Assembly: GCA_021209875.1 (NCBI GenBank)
Contig: JAGYVD010000005.1
Span: 2,418,001 to 2,482,000, forward strand
Length of the DNA: 64,000 bases
Direction: 5' to 3'
Origin: Rosellinia necatrix
Lineage: Eukaryota > Ascomycota > Sordariomycetes > Xylariales > Xylariaceae
Below the pieces are notes generated by a model, which searched no databases, was not told the origin of the DNA, and saw only the letters and a list, made by a program, of their open reading frames with translations. A program made the position numbers and the translations under genes. Each line of letters starts with the position of its first letter. Positions within the stretch are counted from its first letter, which is position 1. Positions 49,052 to 60,268 of this stretch are shown here, in pieces.

Positions 49052-50063
49052 TTAGTTATTGCCGTTTGCATCATCCTCGTCATCACTGTCTTCGTCAGTC
49101 CGAACGTTCAGAATCTTCTGACTAGCTCTGTCGAGCGTTCGCTCAGTATATTTTCTAGTCGCCTTCCACACAGTCTAAGTTGCCTGTTAGAGAAATGCAA
49201 CCCGGAAAGAACGGCCAACTCACATAAAGGAAGGTCACAACACCAATGAGGACCAGCGTTAAGTTGATATTTTCCATCCTTTGCCGCCCTGTACCAGCCC
49301 TGCGTGCTCCCCCGCTTACAATTCCGCTTGTGCGTAAATTCCACCATTGCCAAGGGCTCATGGCGAAACATACTTTAGCGAAGCCTAGGAGACCAAGTGA
49401 GAAAACGCCCTTAAGTAAATGTTCAAACCACCCATCAGTCTCGCCAAGGTCGAGAATATCTTCGTCTGTGAATCTGCTACCAGGAATGACGGAGTCTGTG
49501 ATAGTCCCGACAGGATCAAGCCAGAGGCCGAGAATGGGATCAGCCACGAAACCGAGCATGAAAATGGCGACGAAGAGGATCGCCAGTGTCATCAGCAGAG
49601 ATATAAACGGGCTTCGAAGTCGCTGTGCCCAAGACAGTCGCTTCATCCGATATTGGTATTTGCAAATATCGCACTTGTAGCCCTTGGAAGGGTTCTCGTT
49701 CATCCACAACTTCAAGCATCCCTCGTGCATATACTTGATGGAGCCTTTGCATAAGCAGGGGCTAATTAGTCGGTCCCCGTCTTCAGAGATGTACTGTCTT
49801 TTCGGGCGCCGATTGCGAATCCCACCAAGAACCCCCGTGTCTTCATATGTGGGAGGCACCCATTCTAGGCATATCCGGCATTTCCGGCTGTGCTTAGGTT
49901 CGCCGTCCTCATTGGTTTCGGGTGGTGTCGTATGTCGTCTCGCATGGTCGTTACTATGGGTCGGGGTGGAAGGGGGTATGGCACCTGGATTCTTATCCGC
50001 GTTCGCGGGAGATGTAAGAGGGGGGACGCCCCCCCAATTCCAGCTTGATGAAGCGGCTTGCAT
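49052..50063 (-). CDS. Membrane-bound RING-CH (MARCH-type) E3 ubiquitin ligase
   Basis: Two minus-strand exons, 49224-50063 and 49052-49174, joined phase 0 by a 49-nt intron, encode 320 residues. After a Pro/Thr-rich N-terminus, a C4HC3 RING-CH domain runs from about residue 62 (CRICLEWVPP, CLCKGSIKYMHEGCLKLW, then YKCDICKYQY), the variant with a histidine in the fifth zinc position. Hydrophobic segments follow: FISLLMTLAILFVAIFMLGF, HLLKGVFSLGLLGFAKVCFAM and NLTLVLIGVVTFLYTVW. The tail is acidic (TDEDSDDEDDANGNN). RING-CH ligases transfer ubiquitin to membrane proteins, and the layout here is that of small fungal relatives of MARCH/Doa10 enzymes; organelle and substrates are unknown. The intron acceptor CTTAG was chosen because it keeps TVWKATRKYTERTLDRA in frame. 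Confidence 0.9.
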
Positions 50064-51106
50064 TGCCGAGCTAAGCTATAGACTTCGCGACACGGAAAGT
50101 TAAAAACGAGGTTCGAGGCAGTGAGTACCGCCTGCTGCCCAGAGGGCTACGAATGGCTAGTTTTGACGTGGGAGGCCAGATGCCAGGAGAAAACGACGGC
50201 CCAACACACGTGCAAACTCCACACCACACTACCAATAATGCAGGCCTAAAGAAGCCGGAGTACAAACCATTATTCGCCCAGGCCGAACTCAAAGGACACG
50301 TGTGACCAAATTTAGCAGGCCCTAGTTGCTGCTCGAAGACTTGGCGGAACACAAAGAGATCCAGGAGATCAACAGAATACCTTAGGAAGTCCAATTTCCT
50401 CTTTGTAGCGGATAGTGTAGAAATGAACGGGACCGACGAGTGCCTCGAAGAGCTCTGTTCGTTGCCCAGCCCGCCACTTCAGAAAGAGACAACGATGAGT
50501 ATGGGCAGTAGAAAAATACTCGTATGAGATGGGCCGAGGCAATTTCAAGCTTGACGTGTTACTTCGATGGTCAGCATAGAGCCTTCCAATTCGCAGCCTC
50601 GTTGCACAGTTAGGTAAGTTTTTGGAGGTTTGTGATAGAGAAACTTGGAGGGAGCTAGGCAGCGAAACAAAATAGCCAAAAACTCATCCTCCCCCTCGAG
50701 AATTGGCGCTGACCCATATTTCGGCTTACTCAATCCAGCCCAACAGCTAGCGTACTTTAGCTTATGTAAGTCTTGCTCCACAGACACTCTGGTTGGTGCT
50801 TCTGTAGGTAAGTAGGTACTAGACTAGGTAAATACCCAGGTACCTAATTAGGTACCTAGCGTACTTTGTACTGCGCCGACAGAGCTTTGACGCGCACTGG
50901 CGATGCCTAGAGGCCGAAAGCTGGCAAAGCAAGCAACACCAGCTCGATTATACGACAAGGCCCATAGTCGTGTGTGTCTCTCTCTCTTCTAAACGGAAGC
51001 TTTCTTCAACCGATCACACACACAACGAACCACCACATTCATCCGGTTCCATACCCTCAACACCCTTGATCTCCCTTGATCTTCCCGCCGCCAGGTAGAG
51101 CTAGCT
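50064..51106. promoter_or_regulatory. Divergent upstream region of the RING-CH gene and PRE8
   Basis: Both start codons point away from this 1.04-kb stretch. It contains a TAGGTACCTAG tract at 50805-50860 and a pyrimidine-rich stretch from 50975 that probably is the PRE8 leader. I did not find a perfect copy of the yeast Rpn4 proteasome element. Confidence 0.5.
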
Positions 51107-52222
51107 ATGGCGGACCGCTACTCCTTCTCATTGACGACCTTTTCCCCAAGGTAGACACTCGCCGCCCTTGCCAACACCCAACCGTCTGCTCCGGCCCAGC
51201 TAACTCTATCGTAGTGGGAAGCTCGTACAGATCGGTATGTCCCTCTCTAGCCGTTTCCTCGGCATACATGATCTCCGTCGAGATCTCTCCATCGTATCGT
51301 GAAACCTGCTAACGGCGCGGGGTTACAATAGAGTATGCTCTCAACGCAGTCAACCAGGGTGTGACAGCCCTTGGCATCAAAGGTGCACCCCCCGACCCAC
51401 GATGCGCGAGTCCGCGATGGTATTCGCGGTGGTATTAACTGTGCCAGCCACCAACGGTATCGTCTTAGCGACCGAAAAGAAGTCGTCGTCGCCCCTCACC
51501 GACCCCGCCTCTCTGTCCAAGATTAGCCTCATCACACCCAACATCGGCATGGTATACGCCGGTATGGGTCCAGATTATCGAGTCCTAGTTGACAGGGCTC
51601 GCAAGGTTTCCCATACCAACTATAAGCGGGTTTACAACGAGTACCCTCCAACCCGGATATTAGTGCAGGACGTCGCACGGGTCATGCAAGAGGCTACACA
51701 GTCTGGTGGTGTCCGCCCGTACGGTGTCAGTCTCCTAATTGCTGGCTGGGATGAAGGCATCCTGCCAGACGAGCAGGCCGCCGTGGAAGGCGAGGCAGCC
51801 GAGGGTGAGAAGAAGCCCACGGGCAAGACCGGCGGCATACTGAAGGGCGGACCTATGCTCTATCAAGTCGACCCGTCGGGAGCTTACTATCCCTGGAAAG
51901 CTACTGCCATTGGCAAGAGCGCTACCACCGCAAAGACATTCTTAGAGAAGAGATATACGGAGGGCCTCGAGCTAGAAGACGCCGTGCATATTGCATTGCT
52001 CACGCTAAAGGAGACCATTGAGGGAGAGATGAACGGAGAGACAATCGAGATCGGTGAGTTTCCTGCAATTTGCGAAAAGCTCACATTTGCTAACAAGCAC
52101 CAGGTATTGTTGGGCCGCCCGCAGATCACCTCCTTGGCGTCGAGGGCGTCGAAGGGGCGACAGGCCCTCGCTTCCGGAAGTTAACGCCGCAGGAGATTGA
52201 GGATTACTTGACGAATCTATAA
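51107..52222 (+). CDS. PRE8: 20S proteasome subunit alpha 2
   Basis: Five exons (51107-51150, 51215-51234, 51332-51382, 51448-52053, 52104-52222) encode 279 residues. The protein starts [20 protein letters not shown], giving the proteasome alpha-subunit signature at its N-terminus, followed by [46 protein letters not shown] and [14 protein letters not shown], and ends [12 protein letters not shown]. It forms part of the outer heptameric ring of the 20S core in nucleus and cytosol. A Glu/Ala/Lys-rich insert ([20 protein letters not shown]) makes it about 30 residues longer than the yeast protein, as in other filamentous fungi. Exon 2 is only 20 nt and encodes the conserved GKLVQI; without it the frame is lost. 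The gene converges on the RCC1-repeat gene with about 50 bp between stop codons. Confidence 0.96.
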
Positions 52223-52272
52223 TCTTAGCTATCCTGAACTTGGCTCAGTCTCACGTGTATCATAGATCGGTA

Positions 52273-53368
52273 TCATAGAAGGCCAAGATGAAAATTGCTA
52301 AGATGAGAACTTTTTGTCACAATGAACGAGCTTCGCTGTCCCGCCTTCACGCCTATGATATCCTCTCCCCGAGGAGGCATAGGAACCTTTCGCCAATTGG
52401 CGGTTTTCTCCAACGATAAACCAAGTTGGCCGTTGGTGTTATCACCAGCGACATATACGTCGCCTTTCGTAGTTAACACGACCATGTGGGCTTCGCCCAC
52501 CGCGCAATCCACTATGTCGTTCTCCTCTACGTCCAACGGACTCGGACTACTCGATAATGTTTCAGGGATCGGCCGACGTGCTGGATGACCACCCCAAGCA
52601 TAGAGATCGTGTCCGTCGGTCAAAGCAAGCACTGTATAGCCACCGGCCGCAATCTTCTTAATCTTGCCTGAGGGCAAATCTTCCAAGTCCTCTACGAGGC
52701 TTGGCCTTTCTGCTGGGCTAAGAAACGTCAGTTCTTGCTCCTCAATGCTACGATGCCTCGTCTGATCTACCTAGAGATAGTAATATCCCTCCCCAGAGTA
52801 GCAGAATATCGCTCATCCCCCCATGTCCAGACCTTGCCATCCGCCGAGAGGGCAACGAAACTTGTTTCGCAGGCCACTAACTGAATGATCTTATGCATAC
52901 CGTTGAATATTTGGCCCGCCCCTGTCTCGCCGGACTGAGGTAGAGAGGCGTGCTGGGTGATCCTATCGTGCCCGTCATATACTACGCCTCGGTCAACAAC
53001 TAGTGTCGGTCAACGAGAGGGGACGGTGGAGAGGGAAACGGACCCGCGATAACTCCGTTCCCAGCAACAGCAGTCATAAAAGACAAGCGCCTCTGTTCTA
53101 GCACTAGCCTGGCACTGTCGTCGACAGAACCAGCATATTGCAGCCCGGCCGAAGTAGCGACTTCCCATGTAATTCGTTAGAGTAAGACCAGGTGATAAGC
53201 GTTTCACCCACCTATAGTGCAAGTCAGGGATATATAATGAATTTCGATTAGCTTATCCGAGAGCGCTTTTCGGAAGGATGCGATATCATCTGGCTCCTCG
53301 ATTGATGTTTCAAGGGAGGGGAATTCTAGTTGCCGCCAAGCGTTGAAGCCAGTCACATATAAATTCAT
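52273..53368 (-). CDS. RCC1-repeat (beta-propeller) protein, Ats1-like
   Basis: Four minus-strand exons, 53212-53368, 53044-53160, 52771-52999 and 52273-52717, encode 315 residues. It starts MNLYVTGFNAWRQLEF, the RCC1-type opening blade, and carries further repeat cores such as FVALSADGKVWTWGDERYSATLG, YTVLALTDGHDLYAWGG and MVVLTTKGDVYVAGDNTNGQLG. RCC1 repeats form a seven-bladed propeller; the short fungal members are often compared with yeast Ats1 or with secretion-regulating factors, but the activity is unknown. Introns 1 and 2 are short (51 and 44 nt); intron 2 begins GTCCGT. I chose these because each restores the propeller frame; the exon 2/3 join (GVIAVVDRGVVYDG) is the least certain part. 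The stop lies 50 bp from that of PRE8 on the other strand. Confidence 0.82.
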
Positions 53369-53474
53369 GTTGAGATTGATAGAACTACTAATATCGCGTA
53401 CCCAGGTAGGTCTGCCCTACATGTACCTAGAAAGGAGTCTGGTGTGAGGTGGCAGAACAATGTGTTAGAGGGAG

Positions 53475-53540
53475 GTAGGTACCTAGGTAGTAGTAGTAGT
53501 AGTATTAACGTCTAATCTAGGTGTGTAGGTACCTAGGTAG
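53475..53540. repeat. Second copy of the 34-bp core, flanked by a perfect 16-bp direct repeat
   Basis: GTAGGTACCTAGGTAG lies at 53475-53490 and 53525-53540, enclosing 34 bp (53491-53524). The reverse complement of the core matches 19806-19839 with one substitution over about 30 bp, but here has five instead of four ACT units. Confidence 0.6.
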
Positions 53541-53665
53541 GCAATGTGTCTACATACCCCGCTGCGGTTGTTGTATGCACTGTGTATACACTGTAAATGT
53601 AAACTTCATTCTTTCTACCTACTTAGGTAGTTAGTTACCTAGATGGTTGACATCACACCACATAT

Positions 53666-54020
53666 AGGGGAGGATCCAGTTTTGGGACACGCCGTTGACA
53701 GACTGCTTGCTGCCATGTTCAGCTTTGTGCTTACAGCTTGCACAACATATTTCGGGAAGACACCCCAGCTCCAACCCTTCTAAGGCCATGTAATATCAGA
53801 ATGGCGACAATGTTAGCAAATAAAACAATGTTGCAGCATTGTTTAGCTAAAAACAGAAGGACTGGTCGAACTACCGGGTGCATTATAATAGAAAGCAGTC
53901 GCGACGACAAATGTCGGGGCCCGTCAAAGTGGTGTACTTTATGTACTGAAAGAAATAGGCGATACGATACGCCTGTAGTAAGACTTTAGTTCAAGCCTGT
54001 CCTAAAATAGTGACCCCTCG
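53666..54020. repeat. Possible 355-bp degenerate element ending in copy 2 of the 53-bp dispersed repeat
   Basis: 53968-54020 matches 38524-38576. At the other side, 53666-53690 (AGGGG...TTTTGGGACAC) resembles the reverse complement of the repeat end (AGGGGTCACTATTTTAGGAC), suggesting an imperfect terminal inverted repeat. No coding capacity is seen between. The 53-bp match is clear; the outer boundary and element status are inference. Confidence 0.4.
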
Positions 54021-54489
54021 CCTTGCCGCCTGCCTCTCAGGCAAGTGACTTGCATGTGTAGGCAGATTTCTGCCACTTTGAAGTACCTAACCAACCAGTC
54101 TACATGTACATGTACGTGCTGCACACGTCTCAGTGAAACTTGGGAAACCCATTCCCTACCTAGGTACCTAGGTAGATACCTACGTAGGTAGGTAATACCT
54201 AAAACATACCTAGGTAGCTTGTTCAATCAGCCTTCGTCTGCAGGCAGTGCCGAAAACTAGGGACGTGGAAAGCTGCAGGCTTGCCTGGCTTGCCCTCCCA
54301 CACCAACCATCAACCCCCAAATGTTCGGGCAGCTATCGTTTCTTACCTTCCTTACCTTCCTTGCATATATTAGCCATATGTATGTATTCTTATATTCTCC
54401 TCAAATCCCGACCCTGACTGTTGCCCACCACTGCTGGTTGTGCTTTGTATCATTACTAAACACGCACAATAGAAGTAGCCGATGCCGAG

Positions 54490-57400
54490 ATGTCGTCACT
54501 CATGGGAGGTGTCCCTCCTCTACCGGCTGGCTACGATGGCTCCTCAGACGAAGAAGACCCAAGTTCTCTTGAGCCTAGCCCTACCCCCGAAGACACATCC
54601 AATGAAGACCCCAGATTTGATCATAACACAGATGCCATCTCCGTTCACGCTGATACTCCTCCTGATGAAATCACTCCTGTAGATTCTACAGACCCTGTAG
54701 AAGAGCAGCTACTTATACACACTCGTGCATACCAAATCGAGATGTTTGAGAAGAGCCTCAAACAGAACATCATTGTTGCGGTACGTGAATTTTATCAGCC
54801 AGCTGCGGCCGAGTTTCCTGACAAGGATTATAGATGGATACGGGGAGTGGCAAGACACAGGTGTAAGTCATCTACCAAGCACCTCGGAACAGAGCTTGAT
54901 GCACCCACACTTCTCTGTAACTCTGTTCCATGGTTTCCATGCAAGGTTTAATAAAGGCGATGAGATAGGGCGGTGCTCCGCATCCAGGCTGAACTTGAGA
55001 AGTCTGCAGACAAAGTCAGTACATACATTTATCATGAGAAGATACCGTCAAGCTAACAGACGCGTCAAGATTGTATGGTTCCTCGCGCCCACTATATCCC
55101 TATGCGAACAGCAATTCCGAGTCCTCAAGTCTCAAATTGGAGCAGCCCAAATCAAGCTCCTCAGTGGCGCCGACAATGTTGACACCTGGACCAATCGTCG
55201 TATTTGGGACGACTACCTTACGAATGTGCGTGTCGTGGTATCAACTTACCCAATCCTTCTCGATGCCATAACGCATGCGTTTGTATATTTAAGTCAACTT
55301 GGTCTTATAGTGTTTGATGAAGGTATGCTTCTCGGCGACATATCAAATGTGCCCCTCAATTAACTGATGCCTAGCACACAACTGCGTCGGAAGACACCCT
55401 GGAAGTAAGATCATGGAGCGATATCGGATACATAAAAGTAACGGCCTGCCATGTCCAGCAATACTCGGTCTTACGGCTAGTCCCATAATGAAGTCAAACA
55501 TCGACGGCATTGAGAAAATCGAGCAGACACTAGACGCCATATGTAAGACCCCTACAATTCACCGGGAAGAGCTCCTGTTCGCAGTAAAGCGGCCAGTCTT
55601 GTTACCCGTGTTCGTTCCAAACTCTCGCATCCATCCTCCCACCAATGGTATGGTTAGCCTATTGAAAGCCTTTCAAGATCTCGTAGTAGGGATCCACAAG
55701 GACCCCTATATATTACATCTTCAAAGCAAAGGGACCGAGATCAGCGAAGATCAGCTTCAGAAGGCATTGAACAAAAGAGAGACGTATTCTACGAAGCAGC
55801 TGCAGTCCCTGTACCTCAGAAGTGCAGAAATTCACCGACAGCTTGGTCCATGGGCCTCTGAACACTTCATCCACAGGGCAATAGCTAATTTCCTAACATC
55901 AACTGACACGGATATCACGTGGTTCGATACTATGGAGGCAGCAGAAAAGCGGTACCTTGGTAACGCCCTGATGCAAGTTAAAATCAACCTCCCAAGGCCA
56001 TTCAAGGATGCTACGTCTGTCGACGTATCCAGCAAATTTACAACGCTAGTTCAGGTGCTGCAATCAGCGCCCGAAAACACGCGCTGTATTATTTTTGCCC
56101 TAGAAACTGCTACCGTCGCCGTGCTGGCCGAGATGTTATCCACAACAACGTCAATTAACGGTCGCTTCCAAGTTGGCACTATGGTCGGGACTAGCAGCCA
56201 TGCAAGGCGAAAAAGAAACCTTGGCGACTTAAACAAAATCAAAGATAATCATAACATCGAAGACTTTAGGGCAGGCAAGCTGAATTTATTAGTCGCTACT
56301 AGCGTTGCGGAGGAGGGTATCGACGTTCCCGCCTGCAACCTAGTCATCTGTTTCAGTCCACCGGCAAACGTGAAGTCTTTTATTCAAAGGCGAGGAAGGG
56401 CAAGGATGGAAAATTCGAGGATCATACTCCTAGTAGAGGGGCCATCTAGCCAACACGACACCTGGATTGAGTTGGAGTATATGATGAAGAGCTGCTACGA
56501 AGACGACACAAGGGTCGCTCGTGAACTAGCAGAGCTCGAAGAACAGGATAAGAATCCAGACATCCCACCATTGTATGTCCCTAACACTGGCGCCCGGCTT
56601 GATTTTGACCAGGCAAAGTCTCATCTTGAGCATTTCTGCCAAAAAATAACATCAGGGCAGTACGTTGATCATCGACCGTACTACATCTCTGAACAAATTG
56701 AATCTCCAATTGGTGGCATTCCGAGAATTCGTGCCGCTGTGCACCTACCGTCATCATTGCCTCAGGGCCTTCGCCGGGTGAAAAGTCTCAAGCAATGGTA
56801 CTCGGAGAAGAACGCTTTTAAAGATGCTGCATTCCAAGCATTTAAGGCTGTCTACGAAGCTGGGTTAGTGAACGACAACCTAATGCCGCTAATGGACAGT
56901 ATTTTGGAAGGCATTGAGAAACGCAGTTCGATATTAGAAGTTAACGGCCTTTGGAAGCCCTGGCCAAAAGTCGCACAGCTCTGGGGAAGTGCTAATGAGC
57001 GAGTACAGCGACAGATTACTTTAAAAGATGGCGAGAGGGTGATAGCCAGGTTTGAAGCATCGTTGCCCTGCCATTTCCCTCAACTTCCTCCATTTAATAT
57101 ATATTGGGATGCAAATAACACATGGACAGTCGAAACAAGCGAGTGTTTTAAGCACGTTCCGGCAAATAGCCTGGATAAGGATCAAACTGCGGCTTTGATC
57201 CATTTAGTATATGGCCATTACCTGCAAGTTGAGGACTCTGCACATATTTTGCATCTCCAATCCGCTGAAGAAGTTGTGTTTCAACATCACGCGAAACGAC
57301 AAGCGATTGAGGGATGCGCCGTGGATACAAACTACCTCGTCCGTAACACGAGGGGGAAGCCGTATTTGTGTATAGAATGGCTGCCTTCTAGACCAACTTC

Positions 57401-59134
57401 AGCGATGGTGAAACGTATTGAAAAGGCTGCGTGGGATGCACCAGATGATGTCCCGTGGCTAGGGCTCAAAAGTTGGCCACCGCGTCGTCGGAACTTGCTT
57501 CACCCTGCTAAAGACCCTGTACGGTCAGATGGACGATACCCCTGGGCGCTTCCCGTATCACATTGTACGCAGGATACAGTCAACCTTTCCAATGTATCTT
57601 TTGGTGCCACAATCCCCTCTATCATCCACATGCTGGAGATTTACCTCACTGCCGAGGAGTTGTGCCACACAGTTCTCAAGGAAGTTGGATTATCGAATAC
57701 TTCACTTATTCTGACTGCTATTTGCTCGAGTGCTGTACACGAAACAACAAACTACGAAAGGCTTGAATTCTTAGGTGACTCTATTTTGAAAATTCTAGCA
57801 ACAATATCTGTCATGGTCAAACGTAAGTCATCGTGTTACATCTGCCTGAATCCCTATTCTAACCCTGTCTACCAGATCCAAGCTACCCTGAGGGATATCT
57901 CTCAGCGATGAAAGATCGAATTGTATCGAACTCGCGACTCTGTCGCGCCTCGGTCGATAAGGGTTTAGATAGATTCATCCTAACTAAGGCCTTTACAGGA
58001 GCTAAGTGGCATCCTCTTTACATAAAAGGCATACTTTCCAATGAAGAAGCTCAATCGGCTAAAAGACACATGTCAACAAAAACCCTTGCAGATGTGGTCG
58101 AATCCTTAGTTGGAGCTGCATTTATAGATGGAGGCATGCAAAAGGCTATGGCCTGTCTACAGCTCTTTCTGCCCGAAGTGGAATGGCATGATCCTGACTA
58201 CGCACACAAAATTCTTTTCAGCAGAAGGGACGTCGCAACACAGTTAAACTCGGAATATGAGCCTCTGGAGAAACTGATTGGTTATACATTCAGAAACAAA
58301 ACTCTTCTGGTAGAATCTCTCACCCATGCTTCGTCGAGCCTGATTACATCTACAGCCGTATGCATGGAGCGGCTTGAATTTCTTGGTGACCCCATCCTCG
58401 ATCACATAGTCGTCTCACGGCTTTGGACGCATGACTCAGAACTTTCTAATCATGAAATGCATCTATTACGAACGGCGTCTGTCAACGCTGACTTGCTTGG
58501 CTTCTTGGTGATGGAGTGGTGCACCACACAGCAGACTACCGAAATATCTCCAACAGACCTTACCACTATCGTCACTCAAAAACAAGTGCCTTTCTGGAAG
58601 TATATGAGACATAGGTCCTCGCAAGTCGCTGACGCCCAACGAGTAGTGGAAGAGAAGCACTCTGTAGAGAGAGACGCAATCCTGGAAACCATGGCGCATG
58701 GCGATGAATACCCTTGGGCCCAGCTCGCTCATCTCAGTATACCAAAATTCTTCTCTGATATGTTCGAGAGTCTCATTGGCGCGGTTTGGGTGGACTCGGG
58801 ATCCATGGGGGCATGTGAGGAGATTGTGGAGCGAATTGGGATACTGCCCTACTTGCGGCGCATCATATCCGATAACGTCGGAGTCATACATCCCAAGAAC
58901 AAGCTCGGCGAGCTGGCTGGAATAGGGGGGAGAAAAGTAAGATACGAAACGGAGGTACGGATCGAATCTGGAATGAAACGCCTTTTTTGCAAGGTTTTTG
59001 TTGGCGAGCAGTTTGTTGTGGAAGTCAGTGGCGGTGTTAATCCCGAGGAAGTTAAGACGAAGGCCGCAGACGAAGCATATCGTATACTTCTCGATGCGGC
59101 AAACAGCGTAAAGGATGAGATGCTAACTGGATGA
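54490..59134 (+). CDS. DCL2: Dicer-like protein 2 (RNA interference, antiviral/TE defence)
   Basis: Six exons (54490-54780, 54834-54862, 54969-55014, 55070-55322, 55375-57822, 57876-59134) encode 1441 residues. Order of domains: helicase with Walker A MDTGSGKTQ (residues 98-106) and DEAH box IVFDEAHNC (about 205); helicase C with CIIFALE (about 440) and QRRGRARM (about 544); Dicer dimerisation domain at about 620-705; RNase IIIa ERLEFLGDSILK (about 1002) with VVESLVGAAFIDGG; RNase IIIb ERLEFLGDPILD (about 1187) with FESLIGAVWVDSG; C-terminal dsRNA-binding fold near 1364-1430. Acidic catalytic residues of both RNase III domains are present. No canonical PAZ is evident, as in other fungal DCL2 proteins. 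It cuts long dsRNA into siRNAs that silence viruses and transposons. Walker A sits on a separate 29-nt exon. Confidence 0.95.
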
Positions 59135-59490
59135 TATCATGACGGTCTCCAATTTTCAACCCATTTTGGTCCTATTGAGGATGCTCACGTTTGGGTTCCT
59201 CAAAAGTGTTAGGAAGGGGATAGGCGCGTTAGAGAATAAAATATCATTGATCCCGCCGAACCATACAAGGTGTTGTATATCATGAGCCCCAAAGTGGTTA
59301 TTATAAGCATAGCTTTCTCTGTGTGCCATCAACGCGCCCAGGGATGCGTTGTTCGCCGTCATCACCCTCGTTCTCAGAAAACTCGAAGACAGCAATTAGC
59401 TTATCTTCGCGAACTTTCGAACAAATAAACCTGACGAATAAGTTAGCCAATTTGACCTTCAGTGTTAGCCTGGTAACTTAATTAGCCGAC
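59135..59490. other. Short intergenic stretch downstream of DCL2
   Basis: No gene recognised; expected to contain the Dicer 3' untranslated region. Confidence 0.5.
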
Positions 59491-59709
59491 TTACCTCGTC
59501 CCATTAGATTTAGCTACCCCCTTCATTCTTAGGGGTATAGCAATGGCCCTGAATCCTCCGCTGATAGGTGCAGAGTTTAGTTCATATCCTCGTACTATGG
59601 TTCGGCTCACTCTCACTACTACTGTACCGAGATCCCACTTTTTCTCCGCGGCTGCAATATCTTCGTCTTTGAAATCTATCAGTCTAGTGTGCGAAGGTCT
59701 GCGTGGCAA
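59491..59709 (-). pseudogene. Open fragment, possibly remnant of a fungal DUF7918-like gene cut by the transposon
   Basis: A 72-codon frame containing LIDFKDEDIAAAEKKWDLGTV and VVRVSRTIVRGYE starts at the edge of the Tc1-like insertion and stops at 59491. The segment vaguely resembles the C-terminal part of DUF7918 fungal proteins, but no rest of such a gene is seen on the other side of the element. It could equally be chance coding sequence, so both the family and the pseudogene status are uncertain. Confidence 0.3.
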
Positions 59710-60268
59710 TTACCCACCATTCTTGGCAACAGCCTACAGTGCAGACCCATTTGCCTGGCTTCTGGTTACTCCAAACCACCCGATTCCAGGGTTCTAGTTG
59801 CCAGTTTTTGACTGCCAAACACCGCTTCAAACGCTTTATTAGATACTGTATTTTGAGGCCGGGCTTGGTAATATACTTGACTTTTTTAAACCCTTTCACG
59901 GAAAGAGCCTTTAAAACTGACGATTTCGAAATAGATCGATCGCTTCCGTTCGCTTCGTGGAATTTATCGACGATATCTTGGGCCGAGAACTTGCGGGCGG
60001 TACTATTCGCGGTCACAATCTGGATGATTTTGTTCGTTCGATCGGTCGTTAACACGGTAGGGCGCCCTTTGCCAGAGGCTGTATCAACGTATTCACGAAG
60101 AATCGGGCCTTCACCAGGCTTGTAGCCGCGTTTTTTAGCCTTGGTGAGCAGATAACTGAAGCCATTCGTTGTATAGCCCGTCTTTTCAACTATTTGGTTA
60201 CGCGAATAGCCCTCTGAATGAAGAGTTAGGGCTTGAATACGCGTGCCAATATCGAATTCTTTCCCCAT
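59684..60268 (-). pseudogene. Truncated Tc1/mariner-type transposase
   Basis: The frame beginning MGKEFDIGTRIQALTLHSEG carries two helix-turn-helix DNA-binding regions (YSRNQIVEKTGYTTNGFSYLL and SAQDIVDKFHEANG...SSVLKALSVKG) and reaches the start of the catalytic core at AVKNWQLEPWNRVVWSNQ, where the first catalytic Asp of the DDE triad would be expected (SNQ instead of SDE). It then runs straight into the terminal repeat. The catalytic core is missing, so the product cannot transpose by itself. Confidence 0.75.

Larger units (their letters stand above)
53369..54489. promoter_or_regulatory. Divergent upstream region of the RCC1-like and Dicer genes, repeat-rich
   Basis: Contains TAGGTACCTAG tracts (53400-53545, 53620-53645, 54155-54212), copy 2 of the 34-bp core element and copy 2 of the dispersed 53-bp repeat. 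The Dicer promoter should be in the last few hundred bases. No gene recognised. Confidence 0.6.
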
